Notes: generated from the letters alone by a model not told the origin. 64,000 nucleotides of DNA from Collybiopsis luxurians FD-317 M1 (GCA_000827265.1 KN834752.1:858948-922947), one strand, 5' to 3'; positions 44,670-56,904 are shown, counted from the first letter of the stretch. Numbers and translations: made by a program.

Positions 44670-46403
44670 TCAAGTAAACATGACAGTGTCCTCTCTCTCA
44701 AAACCGTAAGACCCAGGAGCGGAAGGGAAATCGTCTTCGTCCGGGAAGCCTCCCGCGGGTCCGAAGCCAGGTCCTGGTCCACCCATCATACCTGCCGAAG
44801 AAAGGGAAGAGGTCAATTATCACAAAGTGTATAAAAGATAAGTGATACGAACCACTGCCTCCCATCTTGATTGCCTTTGAGATGAAATCCTTGCTTGCCC
44901 CAATTTCCATATCGAGTTGAGCAAGATATGCTGATTGAGACTGAACAGTCTGAAGCAGTGTCGAGATGGAAATTTTTTGCAAGTCCATATCGGGGGGTAC
45001 AGCTCCCAGAAGTGCACGCATATCTTCTGGGCTGATATCCGCCGTTCCAGGTGCGTCGTGGAAGGTGACGATCCCAGAATCGGATATAGTAGCGACGATC
45101 AATTTGGATTCAATCTGTGGTACAAAGTCAATCTCGGAGATTTAAATGACACGAGGGACAGCGAAACCTACCATGCTCAACACCAAAGACCTCACTTGTC
45201 CTTCGTCCTCGATGCCAACATATCTGCCGATTTCAGCTAATCCGAGCGTAACGTATGTCTCTGTCAACCGCTTGACGATCCATTTAGGTGCTTCCTTTTC
45301 CAGGCGCTCGACCAAACCCAGGTTGCACTCTGATGTGTACAAGTCTCGGTCCTTGGCTATAAGTTGTTTTAAGCGATTGTTCCCAGACGAACTCGATCCC
45401 TCTCCTCGGTCTTTCGAATGAGATGGAGAGCCCGGGAAGGCATTGATCAGATTGTAGTATGGCGTGTTTTTGAATACCCGCGTTAGAATTTGCGAAGCAT
45501 ATTTTGGTAAAGGTTGTGGTCCACCCAGCGCGATACATTGCACGAGACGCAGTTTTTTGAGCGCTTCGAGCTGTACACCCGTTGGAGGCGAGCCAAGGGC
45601 GGCAGGAGATGTGAGTGCGGTTTCAAAATAATCTATCGCTGTTGTGTAATGCTCTGCCTTTGTCAAGATTATTCCACCGAGATAATGGTAGGAGATGTTA
45701 TCATTGGGGGTCAGAGTGAGGTCGGGGTAGCTGGCTGAGAACATATACACGTCGTCAATTGGGTAGTCGATGAGTAGTCGAATGATCTCAGGGGTGATAT
45801 GTTTGGTTTGGAGGGCAGCAAGAAGGGAGATGGGGTGGATGGGAGTGAGGGTGCTAGGAGAGTTGGGTAGACGAGTGGCAAGAGCATGAAGAAGAGGTAT
45901 TGCTAGTTTGGGCTGATTTGAAAGGCGGTGAATACATCGGATGAATCCAATACAGGCGATAGCTTACATGTCCTTGGTCTGAAGCAAATCGTAACAAGCC
46001 TTTGGCGAGCATTACCACACGATCGGGAGCTAGACGCGCTTGTTCTGGTAGAAAAGTCTCGCAAAACTCAACGACAGTGGCCCAAGGAGGCATCTGTATG
46101 CCGCTATTCGAGCTCGAATAAAGGACATATAGACGAGCAGATCTGGGGAAAAAATTCAGCTCAAGCTTGGGGTCAATGAACGACCGCCACATACAAAATG
46201 TACAAGACTCCCAGCGTATTGTTTCTCAGATCCAGCACAGAAAGAGGGTCCTGGCCAGAAGATAAAGAACTTGCAAGAATAAATTCGCGTACTTCTTTCC
46301 CAGATCCTCCAGGAGTGCGTAGTGTATGTGCCAAAGCTTCAAGATTGTTGGTGGTCGTGATCTGGTGCACCAAACCGTCCGTACTCTGACTATCCGGTGC
46401 CAT
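44670..46403 (-). CDS. CSN3: COP9 signalosome subunit 3
   Basis: A subunit of the COP9 signalosome, which removes Nedd8 from cullins and so controls SCF-type ubiquitin ligases. Start MAPDSQSTDGLVHQITTTNN; helical-repeat part (ETFLPEQARLAPDRVVML, LLHALATRLPNSPS, ISYHYLGGIILTKAEHY, YFETALTSPAALGSP, EALKKLRLVQCIALGG); PCI domain (RLEKEAPKWIVKRLTETYV, LAEIGRYVGIEDEGQVRSL, SDSGIVTFHD). A Gly/Pro tail (MMGGPGPGFGPAGGFPDEDD) ends at TGA 44670-44672. Six or so exons; length about 460 residues fits the family. It is divergent from an F-box gene with only 150 bp between start codons. Confidence 0.9.
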
Positions 46404-46553
46404 TGTAGCAAGGAACGAACAGTTATCTGCACTCAATGGTGGCGACCAAGATATAGATGGGTGTTGAGTATTGAGTGTTGAGTGTTGAGGAATGGGAACA
46501 GAAATTAAGGCTGACGTTATCCCGGCGCCAGATCTCAGCTGGAAACCGCCATC
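46404..46553. promoter_or_regulatory. 150-bp bidirectional promoter of CSN3 and an F-box gene
   Basis: The interval contains three near-perfect copies of a gagtgttga-type word (gtgttgagtattgagtgttgagtgttgagg, about 46461-46490). These could be a short tandem regulatory repeat or a simple-sequence expansion. Confidence 0.45.
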
Positions 46554-48545
46554 ATGTTGGCCAAACTGCCCGCAGAATTGATTCTCTCGGTTCTACATCA
46601 TGTGGATTTACGCTGTGTTCATGCACTGATGCTTGTTAGCAAACGATGGAAACATTTCCTCGACCAGAATGAATCATCCGTATACCATGCTCTCGCCGTT
46701 CAGCACGGTTATATTCCTTCTACAGCTCTAGATTTCTCTCGACTGTCTTCGATGTACTCTCCCAAGTTTCTGGAAGGCGTCACTAGTTGGAAATCGTTCT
46801 GTGCGCAACAAATCGTGCCCTAGTCTTGACCTAGGCTGAACCTGGAATCTTTAGGCAAACGACGCGTTCATGTCGACAAAAGCTGGGCTGGCAAAGCTGC
46901 TTCGCGCTACATTGCATACAACGGTACTGGAAGTACAGTTCACCGCATCAAAGTAGACGAAAAGGCCGGCTTTATCATAACTAGTTTCAGAGGTGGTGGC
47001 TTGACCGTCTGTGATATCAAAACCAATGAAGTTCTCTGGTCTCTTCCAGATGTGCGTCTCGTTGACTTTATAACTATCTTATCTCATCAAGCCTGAGTAG
47101 ACATATGTCAAGCAATACGCGCATCTTGAATACGAACAAGGATATCTAATATTCGATCGATTGGGAGGCAGCAAAGAGGTTTGGCGTCTCGCGAGCGACT
47201 TCCTTCCTGAAACCTCTCAGACCAAAACTATCCCGGAGCAAGTTGCTACTTCAGACAGAGCTTTTCAGGAGCACTCGGCTACCTATCCTAAAGGCCATTT
47301 CAGAGCATGGGCGATCTTACAGATGCCTCGCCCAACACGAGCTTTCCGATTTTCATATCCTTGCCTTTTGGTTGGAGCCTGGGATCATGCCTTCTTGTGG
47401 GACATACCCTCATCCGAGTTGATCCAAACCATCTCTTCGATTCAACAGCCCGAGGATCCTGCCGCTGCGTTTGCAGTCGTTCTCGCAAATGCTCCGGCTT
47501 TCGACGCTCCTGCCCCTCGACTGTCTGCTCTTCAGGATCTCAATTACGTAGAGGTGGACTCGAGGCATGTGTTCGTATGTGGTTTTAATGCTTTGCGTGT
47601 CTTTTCTCGTGCAAGTGGCAAGTGCGTACTTGATGTACCATCTGCGCGACGAGAATTTGGCCATCGCAAGTTCAAGCTGTTAGAAGAATCGGATAAAACC
47701 GAAGACGCGGTGCTTGTAAACCAGCACACAAATGTGGAAGAGCTTGATTTGTCTATATCACGCCTTCCTCAGCGAACTATCGACCAGTTCGTTGCTGGTA
47801 TGTGTGATTTTGATGTATCTATTGGGCCATACTTAACAAATATGCTTCAGTGCACGTTTCCTGTTGCGGAAAACATCTTGTTGCGATGCTGGCAAGCTCC
47901 CGAATAGTAATCATCGAGAATTTCGAGGAAGGGCCGGGTTCTCTATTCGGCCGAATGATTCAAATCCAACTGGGGTGTCTGTCAAGTCACTCGCAATATT
48001 TGGCGATCCACCAAGACCATGTCGCCGTTGCCACTGTACGTTATACCAAGTCAGTTCTTTTTTTATTCCCCTTTACCTACCAAATGTGCAGAACAATGGG
48101 CTATTCATCTTCTCCCTTTCCGCCGCTCTCAGTGCTAATGCCAATAACCCCCTGGTCATCTCACGGGCTCCGTATTTCGGATATAACGTATACATGAGCA
48201 ACATCACCTGCCTGCAACTCTCTGATACCGGTCTTTACCTCAATTGGGACCCCGCATACTTGGCGTACTCGGAGGCAAGCGAAGAAGAACAGGAGCGTTT
48301 AGAAGAGATCTTCAGCACTGCGGTGAACAACCGGCCAACCAGGTATCTTTCAATGCCTACAGGGGATCGGATGATTTTATTGGATGGGGGTTTGTCCTAT
48401 TCGTACATCTTTTGTTTTGAGAGAAACTAATACTACTTCTTTACCAGAGGAATTTTTTACAGAAATATCGACTGTTTGCGGACTTGATTTTGCGCCTCCT
48501 CTATACTCAAATGAAGGAGAAGATTTGATCATACTGGAGCCTTAA
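46554..48545 (+). CDS. F-box protein with beta-propeller-like C-terminal region
   Basis: A predicted SCF adaptor. F-box at the N-terminus (MLAKLPAELILSVLHHVDLR, LMLVSKRWKHFLDQ). It is followed by repeated short beta-strand blocks suggesting a WD40-like propeller: GFIITSFRGGGLTVCDIKTN, PCLLVGAWDHAFLWDI, HVFVCGFNALRVFSRASGKC, HLVAMLASSRIVIIENFEEG and NNGLFIFSLSAALSANAN. Introns near 46822, 47055, 47800 and 48035 keep frame. The last exon ends SNEGEDLIILEP, TAA 48543-48545. It is head-to-head with CSN3 and tail-to-tail with another F-box gene. The propeller is inferred from strand pattern; the substrate is unknown. Confidence 0.8.
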
Positions 48546-48787
48546 GGTAGAATCACGGAGCGAGACAAATACATCAAAAGTACAGAGTGGGTATGTACAT
48601 GTATGAATACAGTTGTATAGTAGCAGCGAATTATTAGTGGTTATATCGTACGACGATTTAGCTTGAAGTTCTGGAGTCCGGAATAAATGTACAAGGTAAG
48701 ATCTAATGAATGTCGAGCTGGATGGAGCAAGTATTAAATTAAGCCAATGCGAGATATAGAGACACCACCGGCAGGAGTGGCCGAGGT

Positions 48788-50248
48788 TCAAGCTGGTTCA
48801 GTCTCGAAACCTCTGAGGTACTCCATCATCGCACTTGCACTCAGCAACGCGGCGGCGTTGTGTTCATCTGAATGCATAGGGAAACCGACGATGTGAACCT
48901 CTGGATTAATTCCTGATTCGAAAGTTATCTCTTGTACAAGCTCTGAACGAGGATAACATGAATCGTGGGCATTCCGTAAGATAACGGTCTGAATCATCGG
49001 GCACCGGCGAATAAAGTAGATGATGTCGCAGGCCAGCTCCGTCCATGGAATCGGTAAGTCTCGGGGCCTGGTAGAGTTCGGAGCATTGCCGAGGCTGGGA
49101 TTGTACTCGAGCTCAAACGATTTGAGTGCTGGAAATTGGAACACCCTACAGAACGTGGCGGTAAAGGTATCCGGCGAATTAATAATTTTCAATGCAGAAA
49201 CCTCTGGAAAAAGTGCCTGAGCACTGGCATGGTTCGAAATGGTAAGATCCGCAAGACTGGGCATATTTGCCAACACCACCTGCCTGATACGCGGAGATGC
49301 ATTCGTCAAAGTCATCGTCCGGCATAGCTGATAAAAGCTGGAAGAATCAAAAATTGTGTATGTCGTCAGCCGAGGGAATTTCAAATCGGGTACGGGTTGA
49401 GCCTGTGAGGCGGCGGATTTCTGGAAGAAATAGAGACCTTCGTGGCCGAGTGAAAGGTGTGTTAATCGAGAAAGGTTCTGGAAAGGAAAGTAGAAGCAAT
49501 TCCGGGAAATGTAATCCACAGTAAGAGAGGTGAGATGAGGAAGCGGAATTGTTTCAGAGCAAGGGTGGTTGTGTCTCGAGTCTATCGCTAGTGGGCAAGG
49601 AGACACATATGCAAAATCATGTAAGAGGTTGTGGTCGACACGTAGATGAAGGTGACTGATTCGTGCTGAAGCCTCTTGCAGATAACTCAACGCTGCGATG
49701 GAGATGTATGATTGCCATGGTGTGTTGGTGTTCAAGCTCTTGAACCGCGTGGGTATCTTTATCGTGACTGAAAGCAGACAGTCCTCTGACCGTTGAAGAT
49801 ACAGCTGAGTGAGCCTCGCCATGCGAATAAGAGACGAGGTGGATAGTGATGGAGTACTGCGCGGGTCACGGTCACGAACTGCCAAAGCAATATTCGACCA
49901 TAGGTTCGGATCTGCCAACATGAGCGCTCTCCAACACGCACAAACGAGGCTTAGTGATAGGGCTTCCCAACGTTCACCAGTCAGGCAGGCATACCCAAAG
50001 ATGATAAGTAGAATTTCGGAAGGAAGGTCGGTGAAGGCAGCTCCGGGTGTTTGGGAGGTTGTATTACTCAGATTGAGTGGAATCTCTTCAGCATTATCAC
50101 TGTCGTTATCTGAGAGAATAACTTCAATCTGGGTCAACGCCGCAGATATTTCCTCTACAGCAGTGTCCAGAGCATTCCCCTGGTGCGAGTGACCCGCCAA
50201 AGGCTCAGTGACCAGTGAATTGAGAGGTTGAGTGACCGGAATAGACAT
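48788..50248 (-). CDS. Single-exon F-box protein
   Basis: A 486-residue intronless protein. A disordered acidic N-terminus (VILSDNDSDNAEEIPLNL) precedes a clear F-box (FTDLPSEILLIIFGYACLTG, LSLVCACWRALMLADPNLW), then leucine-rich repeat-like segments (LTSLTVDYISRNCFYFPF, LSRLTHLSLGHEGLYFF, MPSLADLTISNHASAQAL, LKSFELEYNPSLGNAP, CPMIQTVILRNAHDSC). Start ATG at 50246-50248 and stop at 48788-48790 are both clean. It probably recruits a substrate to an SCF ligase. The lack of introns is unusual beside its multi-exon neighbours. Confidence 0.88.
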   Translation of the reverse strand: MSIPVTQPLNSLVTEPLAGHSHQGNALDTAVEEISAALTQIEVILSDNDSDNAEEIPLNLSNTTSQTPGAAFTDLPSEILLIIFGYACLTGERWEALSLSLVCACWRALMLADPNLWSNIALAVRDRDPRSTPSLSTSSLIRMARLTQLYLQRSEDCLLSVTIKIPTRFKSLNTNTPWQSYISIAALSYLQEASARISHLHLRVDHNLLHDFAYVSPCPLAIDSRHNHPCSETIPLPHLTSLTVDYISRNCFYFPFQNLSRLTHLSLGHEGLYFFQKSAASQAQPVPDLKFPRLTTYTIFDSSSFYQLCRTMTLTNASPRIRQVVLANMPSLADLTISNHASAQALFPEVSALKIINSPDTFTATFCRVFQFPALKSFELEYNPSLGNAPNSTRPRDLPIPWTELACDIIYFIRRCPMIQTVILRNAHDSCYPRSELVQEITFESGINPEVHIVGFPMHSDEHNAAALLSASAMMEYLRGFETEPA

Positions 50249-50526
50249 CCTGAGGAGATTGAGATTGCTACGGAAAGAAAGAAAGAAGGATATAGAGACA
50301 TACTGGTTCAGTGGAAAGGTGTCTTCTGCATATGTTGAGTGGTACAGGAGTGATTACCAGGGAGCTAAGCGTGGGCAAGTGCTCAGCGCTGTATACTGTG
50401 TCCCGCTCACTGATCCTGAAACTGAAACTGACGAGCTGCGGACAAGGAAGGTATAATTGGGCGCTTATCTACCGGCAGGCGCTCTCAACGGCGCGGACAC
50501 GTATTACTTGTTTATACTCGACCGCG

Positions 50527-51508
50527 ATGAAGGCTGCTTTCTTGCTGCTGCTGGCAGCTACAGCCCACGCTGCAAAGCTTTCTGTAGAATCCATGAAATA
50601 CAGTGTTATCTCTGGAAAAGGTGAACCGTCTACAAAGTCGTACGTCGAATTCGCGTTCTCTACGTGTCCCATTCTCATCGCTACAACTAGACTTACACCC
50701 ACTGGAGAACCCTCCTCAGAAACAGTCACTATTGGCCAGCAGGATACCCTTAAACTTAGCTTCCAAATTGTAGATAAAACAAGCAAGCAGGGTGTCCAGC
50801 CAGCGCAGACATTCTTGCGATTCTATGACGAACAATCTGGTGAAGAAGGCATTCAGCCAATTCGTGTCGCAAGCAGTGGAAAGGCTAAATTCGACTTGGT
50901 TTGTGCTCCTCGCCTGCATTCAGTGACAGTCGCCTTAGTTTCTCTTCTAGAATATGGCAAAGCCACCTCTTTCGTTCCCACCTACCTCGACTGCACCACT
51001 CAAAGTCACTCTTTTACTTGGTACTCCTTCGTATTCCCCGGAAAAGTTTGAACTCTTCGATCTCTATGTTCCTGCTTCACACCCAGCCCCAGTTCACCCC
51101 GATGAAGCCAGCTATCACCTTTTACCTGAAATCGCGCATACGTTCCGTCCAGATCCCAAGCTTCCACCTCGTGCAATATCTGCCCTGTTTGCTGGCGTAG
51201 TCCTGACGGTACCATGGCTTCTTCTCCTCGTTCTTGTGCGTGTTTTCCTTTCTTGCCAGCTCCTGCGTTCTTATACATTCTTTTAGTGGATATCTATTTC
51301 TCCAAAAGTCCCACGTTTATTCTCCCCGAATATCCTTCCCTTCACTGCAAGCCTCGGGGCTTTTGAGTTCCTTCTATACCGATACTGGGTGGATCTCAAG
51401 CTCGGAGACGTGTTGACCTATGGAGCTATCCTGGGTGCCGTCACTGTCTTCACTGGGCGACACGCATTAGCCAGTATTGCAGACAGGAGACTCGGTGGTC
51501 AAAAGTAG
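50527..51508 (+). CDS. SWP1: Oligosaccharyltransferase subunit Swp1 / ribophorin II
   Basis: A subunit of the ER oligosaccharyltransferase that N-glycosylates nascent proteins. Signal peptide MKAAFLLLLAATAHA; lumenal beta-domain (LSVESMKYSVISGKGEP, DTLKLSFQIVDKTSKQGV, QTFLRFYDEQSGEEGIQPI, LKVTLLLGTPSYSPEKFEL); then HTFRPDPKLPPRAISALFAG and three C-terminal membrane helices (VVLTVPWLLLLVLV, FTASLGAFEFLLYRYW, VLTYGAILGAVTVFTG). It ends RRLGGQK. An intron at about 50900-50952 is needed to pass from the first to the second part in frame. Length about 290 residues is close to yeast Swp1. Confidence 0.9.
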
Positions 51509-51626
51509 TTGCTTCTGTCATTAACAATATGTATTTATGGCGACCAAAAAACTTGCTGTGTTTTACAAATTGACAACTGGCTGTATAGGAGTATGATGAT
51601 GGTGCGATGCGGTGCACAGAAAGAGT

Positions 51627-52439
51627 CTATAGACCGGTGAGGGCAGCTAGCGCAGTTCTCATTCGCGTGACGAATTCGTTGAGACTTTGACGCGTTTGTT
51701 CTGTGGAAAACGTTAATATCGCGCGACACATGCTCAAGGGTGCAAATGGAGGCATTGTAGAGAGCAAATTGGCCCTACCAAAAAGCAAGGCAGGCCAAAA
51801 CGATGATGAAGATGATTCGGACATGCCTTGTGTTTTCTCGACCTCAATCACATCGCTAATCTTATTCTCCAATTTCTGAACAGCCAACTGGCTTTCGAAT
51901 TTTGGACGCGCCGATGCCCATGCATGAGTTTCTAGAATCACATCGAGGAGCATAGTGCCTAGTTCTGTCGATCAAAAATCAGTTGATTTGACGCGTATAT
52001 GCGCAACAAAAGAGGACCAGCGTTGCTGACCTTGCTCAAACTTTGCATCTCTAGCTGTTTCTTCGGTGAACGGACCAACTACAAGACGTTGATGGTCAAA
52101 TGACGGGAACGTTTCGCTGATGATATCGGCCAAGGGACGATCTGCGGCTAGCGCAGGGCTTGATTGCGACAAAGACGCAGGAGCCTGCGCTTGAGGAGCA
52201 GGATGATTCGGCGATGTTACGGTCGGTTTTACAGCTGGAGTTCTCTTTGAGGAAGAAGATGAAGCAGAATCTGGAGCTGATTTTGCCTGGGTATTAGCAT
52301 TCAGAGATTTGTTGCCAACAGTGCCATTGGCAGCGGCAGCGATGGAAGGAGGATTTGGAGGCTGCGCACTAGCTGGCGCAACGGATGCCGAGTTTTCAGA
52401 TGGCTCTTTGCTTATCGACGCTTGTTTTTGAGGAGCCAT
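51627..52439 (-). CDS. Protein of unknown function with Ala/Pro-rich N-terminus
   Basis: Not recognised. Two exons joined by a GT-AG intron (about 51967-52032) give about 250 residues. The first half is disordered and rich in Ala, Pro, Ser (MAPQKQASISKEPSENSASV). The second half looks folded and helical: RPLADIISETFPSFDHQRL, GPFTEETARDAKFEQELG, TMLLDVILETHAWASARPKF, ESQLAVQKLENKISDVIEV and STEQTRQSLNEFVTRMRTAL. The last helix is amphipathic and could be a coiled coil. No signal peptide. Confidence 0.65.
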
Positions 52440-52837
52440 ATCGATAGTCGTGAGGTACTTGAAGGGGTGACACGTGACTTGCGATTCTCAGCTTTGACCA
52501 ACTTATTCTTAGCTTTTATGGACCATCCGTAAAGAGTCTTTTGTATACCAGCAAATCTCGGGCCAAGACTCAAATGTGATGACAGTCTTTATGCTCGAAT
52601 TATCAGCTCGTATTACGGGGGCAAATTGACCACAATCACAGGACAAGGTCGGTTGGTGTCGTGGAAGGTGCCTCGGTTAAGAAATAACCGAAATTCCCCA
52701 GCCAATTAGTAAGTGGTCATTCCTAAACGATAGGTATACATCTCTATGATAGACCTGGCTGATTAATGCGATATTTATATACTTCGTCATAGACATATCT
52801 TTGAGAAAACGTATTCGTGTCGTCTCACTCCATCGTT
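52440..52837. promoter_or_regulatory. Divergent upstream region
   Basis: About 400 bp between the unknown gene and the first tandem PTGR-like gene; promoter sequences for both are expected. An AT-rich atatttatatac near 52768 may serve the reductase gene. Confidence 0.4.
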
Positions 52838-54179
52838 ATGGTCAAAGAAATTATCCTCGCAAACGCTCCTACGGGCCTTCCTGTCATTGCATTCGATAAG
52901 CCCGACTCTACATTTGCGCTGAAGGAGGTCGATTTACCCAACTTGAAAGAAGATCAGTTGCTGGTAAGTTTGTTCATTGTAAGTATGAAGCTAGAACGTG
53001 TTGACTCCCGTAATCTAGCTTCAAACGATCTTCCTCAGCAATGACCCAGGTGTGCCCTTACTTCTCCCTGACAGTTGAAAGATTTTGGATCGGTTTTCCT
53101 AAAGCTCAGCGTGGCTGGATTCAAAAAGACCAAAATGCCGAGCGCGGGTATGCTCCCCCAGTCCTTCCAGGGGATCGTATGCGCGCGATTGGCATAGCGA
53201 AAGTCGTAAAATCTACCTCTTCCTCTCTCAAGGAAGATACTTTGGTCCAGTGTTATCCCGGATGGATAGAACAACAAGTCACTGACGCTAAAAACGTTAC
53301 TCCTCTGCCTGATCTTCCGGGGTTCAGCCCGACACTCTTCTTGGGCGCCCTCGGTGGAACGGGAATGACAGCCTACTTTGGTTTGAAAGACGTGTGCGAA
53401 CTGAAGGAAGGACAGTCTATTATTGTATCAGGAGCTGCTGGGTGGGCATTGCAGACCATGATTCCATGGTCGCAGAGATTCTTATTTATTTATTTATTTC
53501 CTTTTTAGCGCAACCGGGAGTGCGGTCGTACAGCTCGCAAAATATATCTTCAAGGCAGGCAAAATCATTGCAATTGCTGGTTCCGATGAAAAATGTGAAT
53601 GGGTAAAGAAGATTGGAGCTGACGTGGCTCTGTGCGTGCCTTTCCGTATCGCATGTTTCCGTTCTTCTCAAGATTCTATCCAGAAACTACAAATCCCCAT
53701 ATTTTCGCGATGATCTGCTCGCCGCTGCAAAGCCATCCTACATTGACTGCTACTTTGATAACGTAGGTGGTAGCGTTCTAAATACTTGCCTTCCTGCAAT
53801 CAAGAAGCACGGGCGCGTTGCTGCATGCGGTGCAATCAGTGCATATAACGATAGAAGTCAGACGACTTTAGATAATTGGTTGGAAGTGATAACGAATCGA
53901 ATTACCATTCAAGGTAAGAGTTGGCTTCTCTCTGTTCCCCATTTACATGGATCGATCACGCTGCCCTTTTGCCCACTAGGTTTCATCATCCTCGATTACT
54001 TCCATCGTCGAGATGAAGCCATTCAGGTATTATCCACTGCCGTGAAGGAAGGCAAGTTCACAGTTTCTGAGGGAGAAACTCTTGTGCGCTGCTCATTTGA
54101 GAAGGTGCCCGAGGTGTGGATGAAGCTCTTCACTGGGGAGAATACGGGTAAATTGATTACACAGATTGCTGATCTGTAG
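52838..54179 (+). CDS. PTGR/CurA-like NADP-dependent enone reductase (copy 2)
   Basis: Same family as copy 1 at 18.2-19.5 kb; proposed to reduce the double bond of enones with NADPH in the cytosol. Start MVKEIILANAPTGLPVIAFD; then PKAQRGWIQKDQNAERGY, PPVLPGDRMRAIGIAKVV, LGALGGTGMTAYFGLKDVC, QSIIVSGAAG, SAVVQLAKYIFKAGKIIAI, IDCYFDNVGGSVLNTCL, KHGRVAACGAISAYNDRS, FIILDYFHRRDEAIQVL, and NTGKLITQIADL before TAG 54177-54179. Seven exons, with intron positions matching copy 3. The third copy starts only 305 bp downstream in the same orientation. Confidence 0.88.
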
Positions 54180-54484
54180 ACGCGAAATATTCCAATTTGA
54201 TTGCGAGATTTTAGCAGTGAGCGATTTGATAACCGGGGCCTTGCGCGAATGGGCATATGACTCCCCAATAACTCATGAAATGGTTACATCCGAGATTACG
54301 AGTTCACCCAAGTCATAAGCAGATGGATGATTATCCTGAGACTGCATGGCCACAAACAAGGCGTGCGTATAGTTTGCTGATTAATGTTGGATTACTTATC
54401 CTTATGGACAAGTGTAAAGGAGCACACGTCCTACTTCTCCGATCCCCTTCACGGTCTCCAGCCTTCTCAGTATACTGAACAGTC

Positions 54485-55823
54485 ATGGTTAAAGAAATCA
54501 TCCTCGCAAACGCACCTACGGGTTTCCCTGTTGTCGAATTTGACAAGCCCGACTCAACCTTTGCATTGAAAGAGGTTGTATTGCCAGACTTAATGGAAGA
54601 TCAAATTTTGGTACGATGCTCGTCATATTGTTACCAGGAGCGCATAATCGAACCAACTTTTGGATTGTAGCTTCAAACGATTTTTTTGAGCAATGACCCA
54701 GGTACGTTCGCATCGCCTTCCCTCGCCATAGCATTCCAGGGTCATCCACTCCACACGTAGCCCAAAGGCTCTGGATCCAGAAAGACCAAAACGTGGAACG
54801 CGGGTATACATCACCTGTGCTTCCCGGAGACCGCATGCGCTCTATTGGCATAGGAAAAGTACTGAAATCCACCTCCCCTCTTATCAAGGAAGGAGCGTTG
54901 GTCCAGTCTTTCCTCGGATGGATAGAGCAGCAGGTCATTAACGCTCGAAGTGTCACTGCTCTTCCTGATCTCCCGGGATTCAGTCCAACAGTTTTCCTAG
55001 GAGCGCTCGGTACACCAGGGATAGCAGCTTATTTTGAGCTGAAGGAAACATGCCAGTTGAAGGAAGGACAGTCGATTATTGTGTCTGGAGCTGCTGGGTT
55101 TGTGTTCTATCGTAAACGACGAGGCAGATTCCACTCAATGCATTCCTCGTCCGTCTTCAGGGCAACGGGAAGCTCCGTCGTACAGCTAGCGAAACATTTA
55201 TTCAAGGCAAGCAAAGTCATCGCTATTGCCGGCTCTGACAAAAAATGCGATTGGTTGAAGACGATCGGAGCTGATGTTGCCTTGTAAGCAACTCGCCTTT
55301 CTGTTCGTTTATCTATACTATCTCCAATGATAGGAACTACAAATCGCCGTCCTTCTCCAGTGATCTCGTGGCCGCTGCGAGACCCCTCTACGTCGACTGC
55401 TTCTTTGACACAGTTGGCGGAGTCATTCTCAATGTTTGCCTTTCTGTAATGAAGAGGAATGGACGGATCGTTGTATGCGGTGCCATAAGCGTGTATAATG
55501 ATAAAAGCCAACTGATTCTTGATAACTGGCTCGAGGTTATTTCTAACCGGCTTAATATCAAAGGTGAAGTGGAATTTTCGATGTCTATTCTGGTCTACGT
55601 CGTCTTGCTCAATATACCACAAGGCTTTTCCGTTCTTGATTATTTCAACCGTCGAGAAGAAGCTGTTCAGGTTTTGACATCTGCGCTGAAGGAAGGCAAG
55701 CTCTCTGTGACCGGGGGAGAAACTCTTGTACGCTGTGTATTCGAGCAAGTACCCGGAACGTGGATCAAGCTCTTCAGCGGGGAGAATACGGGGAAATTCG
55801 TAACACAAATCGCTGATTTGTAG
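54485..55823 (+). CDS. PTGR/CurA-like NADP-dependent enone reductase (copy 3)
   Basis: A tandem duplicate of copy 2. Start MVKEIILANAPTGFPVVEFD differs by only a few residues. Conserved words: KDQNVERGYTSPVLPGDRMR, LGALGTPGIAAYFELKETC, QSIIVSGAAG, IDCFFDTVGG-like VDCFFDTVGGVILNVCL, RNGRIVVCGAISVYNDKS, VLDYFNRREEAVQVL and NTGKFVTQIADL. The catalytic-loop tyrosine of YFDNVGG is Phe here and Asn is Thr, and AYFGLKD reads AYFELKE, so substrate preference may have shifted. The reading frames appear intact across the introns. Confidence 0.87.
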
Positions 55824-56904
55824 TCAAGAAGATATTCGTATGGTCTACTTAGACATTGGGACTATTGTACACCGCAAGCCACGAACTAAATTTGATCCTT
55901 CCAACAACAACAGGCCAGAATTATCTTGTCGCCGGCTTTTTCGTCAAAATAAATGTCCTGATCAGGGGGGAAGGGCATCCTCAAGCTTCTGGCATTTGCT
56001 CCAGGTCGCTGCGTTGTCATTCTCGTCATCTTCAGATGTTTTTGTAGCTCTGTCTTGCACATAAAATCTGCTCTGTGACCTTCTTCCCGCTCAAGTTCTT
56101 TTGATTATACTCTTGTAATTAAACCCAGACGTATTCTTCAAGCGGAAATGATATTCCGCCATCCCTTCTGTGACGTTTGCAATATCTTCATTCTCCTGCG
56201 CAAACAGCGCGCGCTACTTTCTGCCGTTGGCATGCGTGGCTATCAGGTACTGTATGTCAAACGCCGTCAATAGTACCATTTAGAATCTCAAAATCAACTT
56301 GTTCTATCGCTTTGAAATATTGCCTGCATTTGAGGCCCTGTTTCTTCTTCTGATTGTACGAAACAAACCAGAGCAAAACCGACTTTGGCAACTCAACTAA
56401 TTCTCGAACTCTTAAATGGATAAATTCGCGTCTCAAAGTCTACATTAAATGCCCCCTAACAGTATGGTAGATGTCTGTAGTACTTTTACGATGACAGCCT
56501 AGATTGTGATTTGTAAGAAGAAGCCAATCTCCTCGTTTCATGTGCCGTAAGTACCTGCTTATATTGAAGTACCATCGACTTTTCTGGTATCGAGTATCAC
56601 ACCGTGAGGCTTACTGACTCGGAAGACAGTGCTCGAGGCACTGCCGCACGAAAACTTGAAATGCATTTGAATAAATTCCTCAATACATGATTATCAATTG
56701 GATATAACTTTGCAACACATACATAAACATTTCATCAAGCTATTCTGCGACATCTAAGGATCAGCTATATACTTGTTGTTCCTTCAACTTTGAGAGTTGA
56801 GTCGCTCTCTCAGTTGCTCACTGAGCGCTTAACGGCTGTGACGGGCCGCTTACGGGGTGCACTACCTACCGACCAGCAATCTTCCTTTCCGACCGTCAGC
56901 GACG
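55824..56904. other. Intergenic region of 1.1 kb
   Basis: No supported gene. Short overlapping frames only. The last 150 bp, moderately pyrimidine-rich, probably form the leader of the next gene. Confidence 0.5.

Noticed and set aside
50900..50930. A 28-nt intron in the Swp1 gene
   Set aside because: Too short to splice; a 53-nt intron starting at the preceding GTTTGT gives the same downstream frame.
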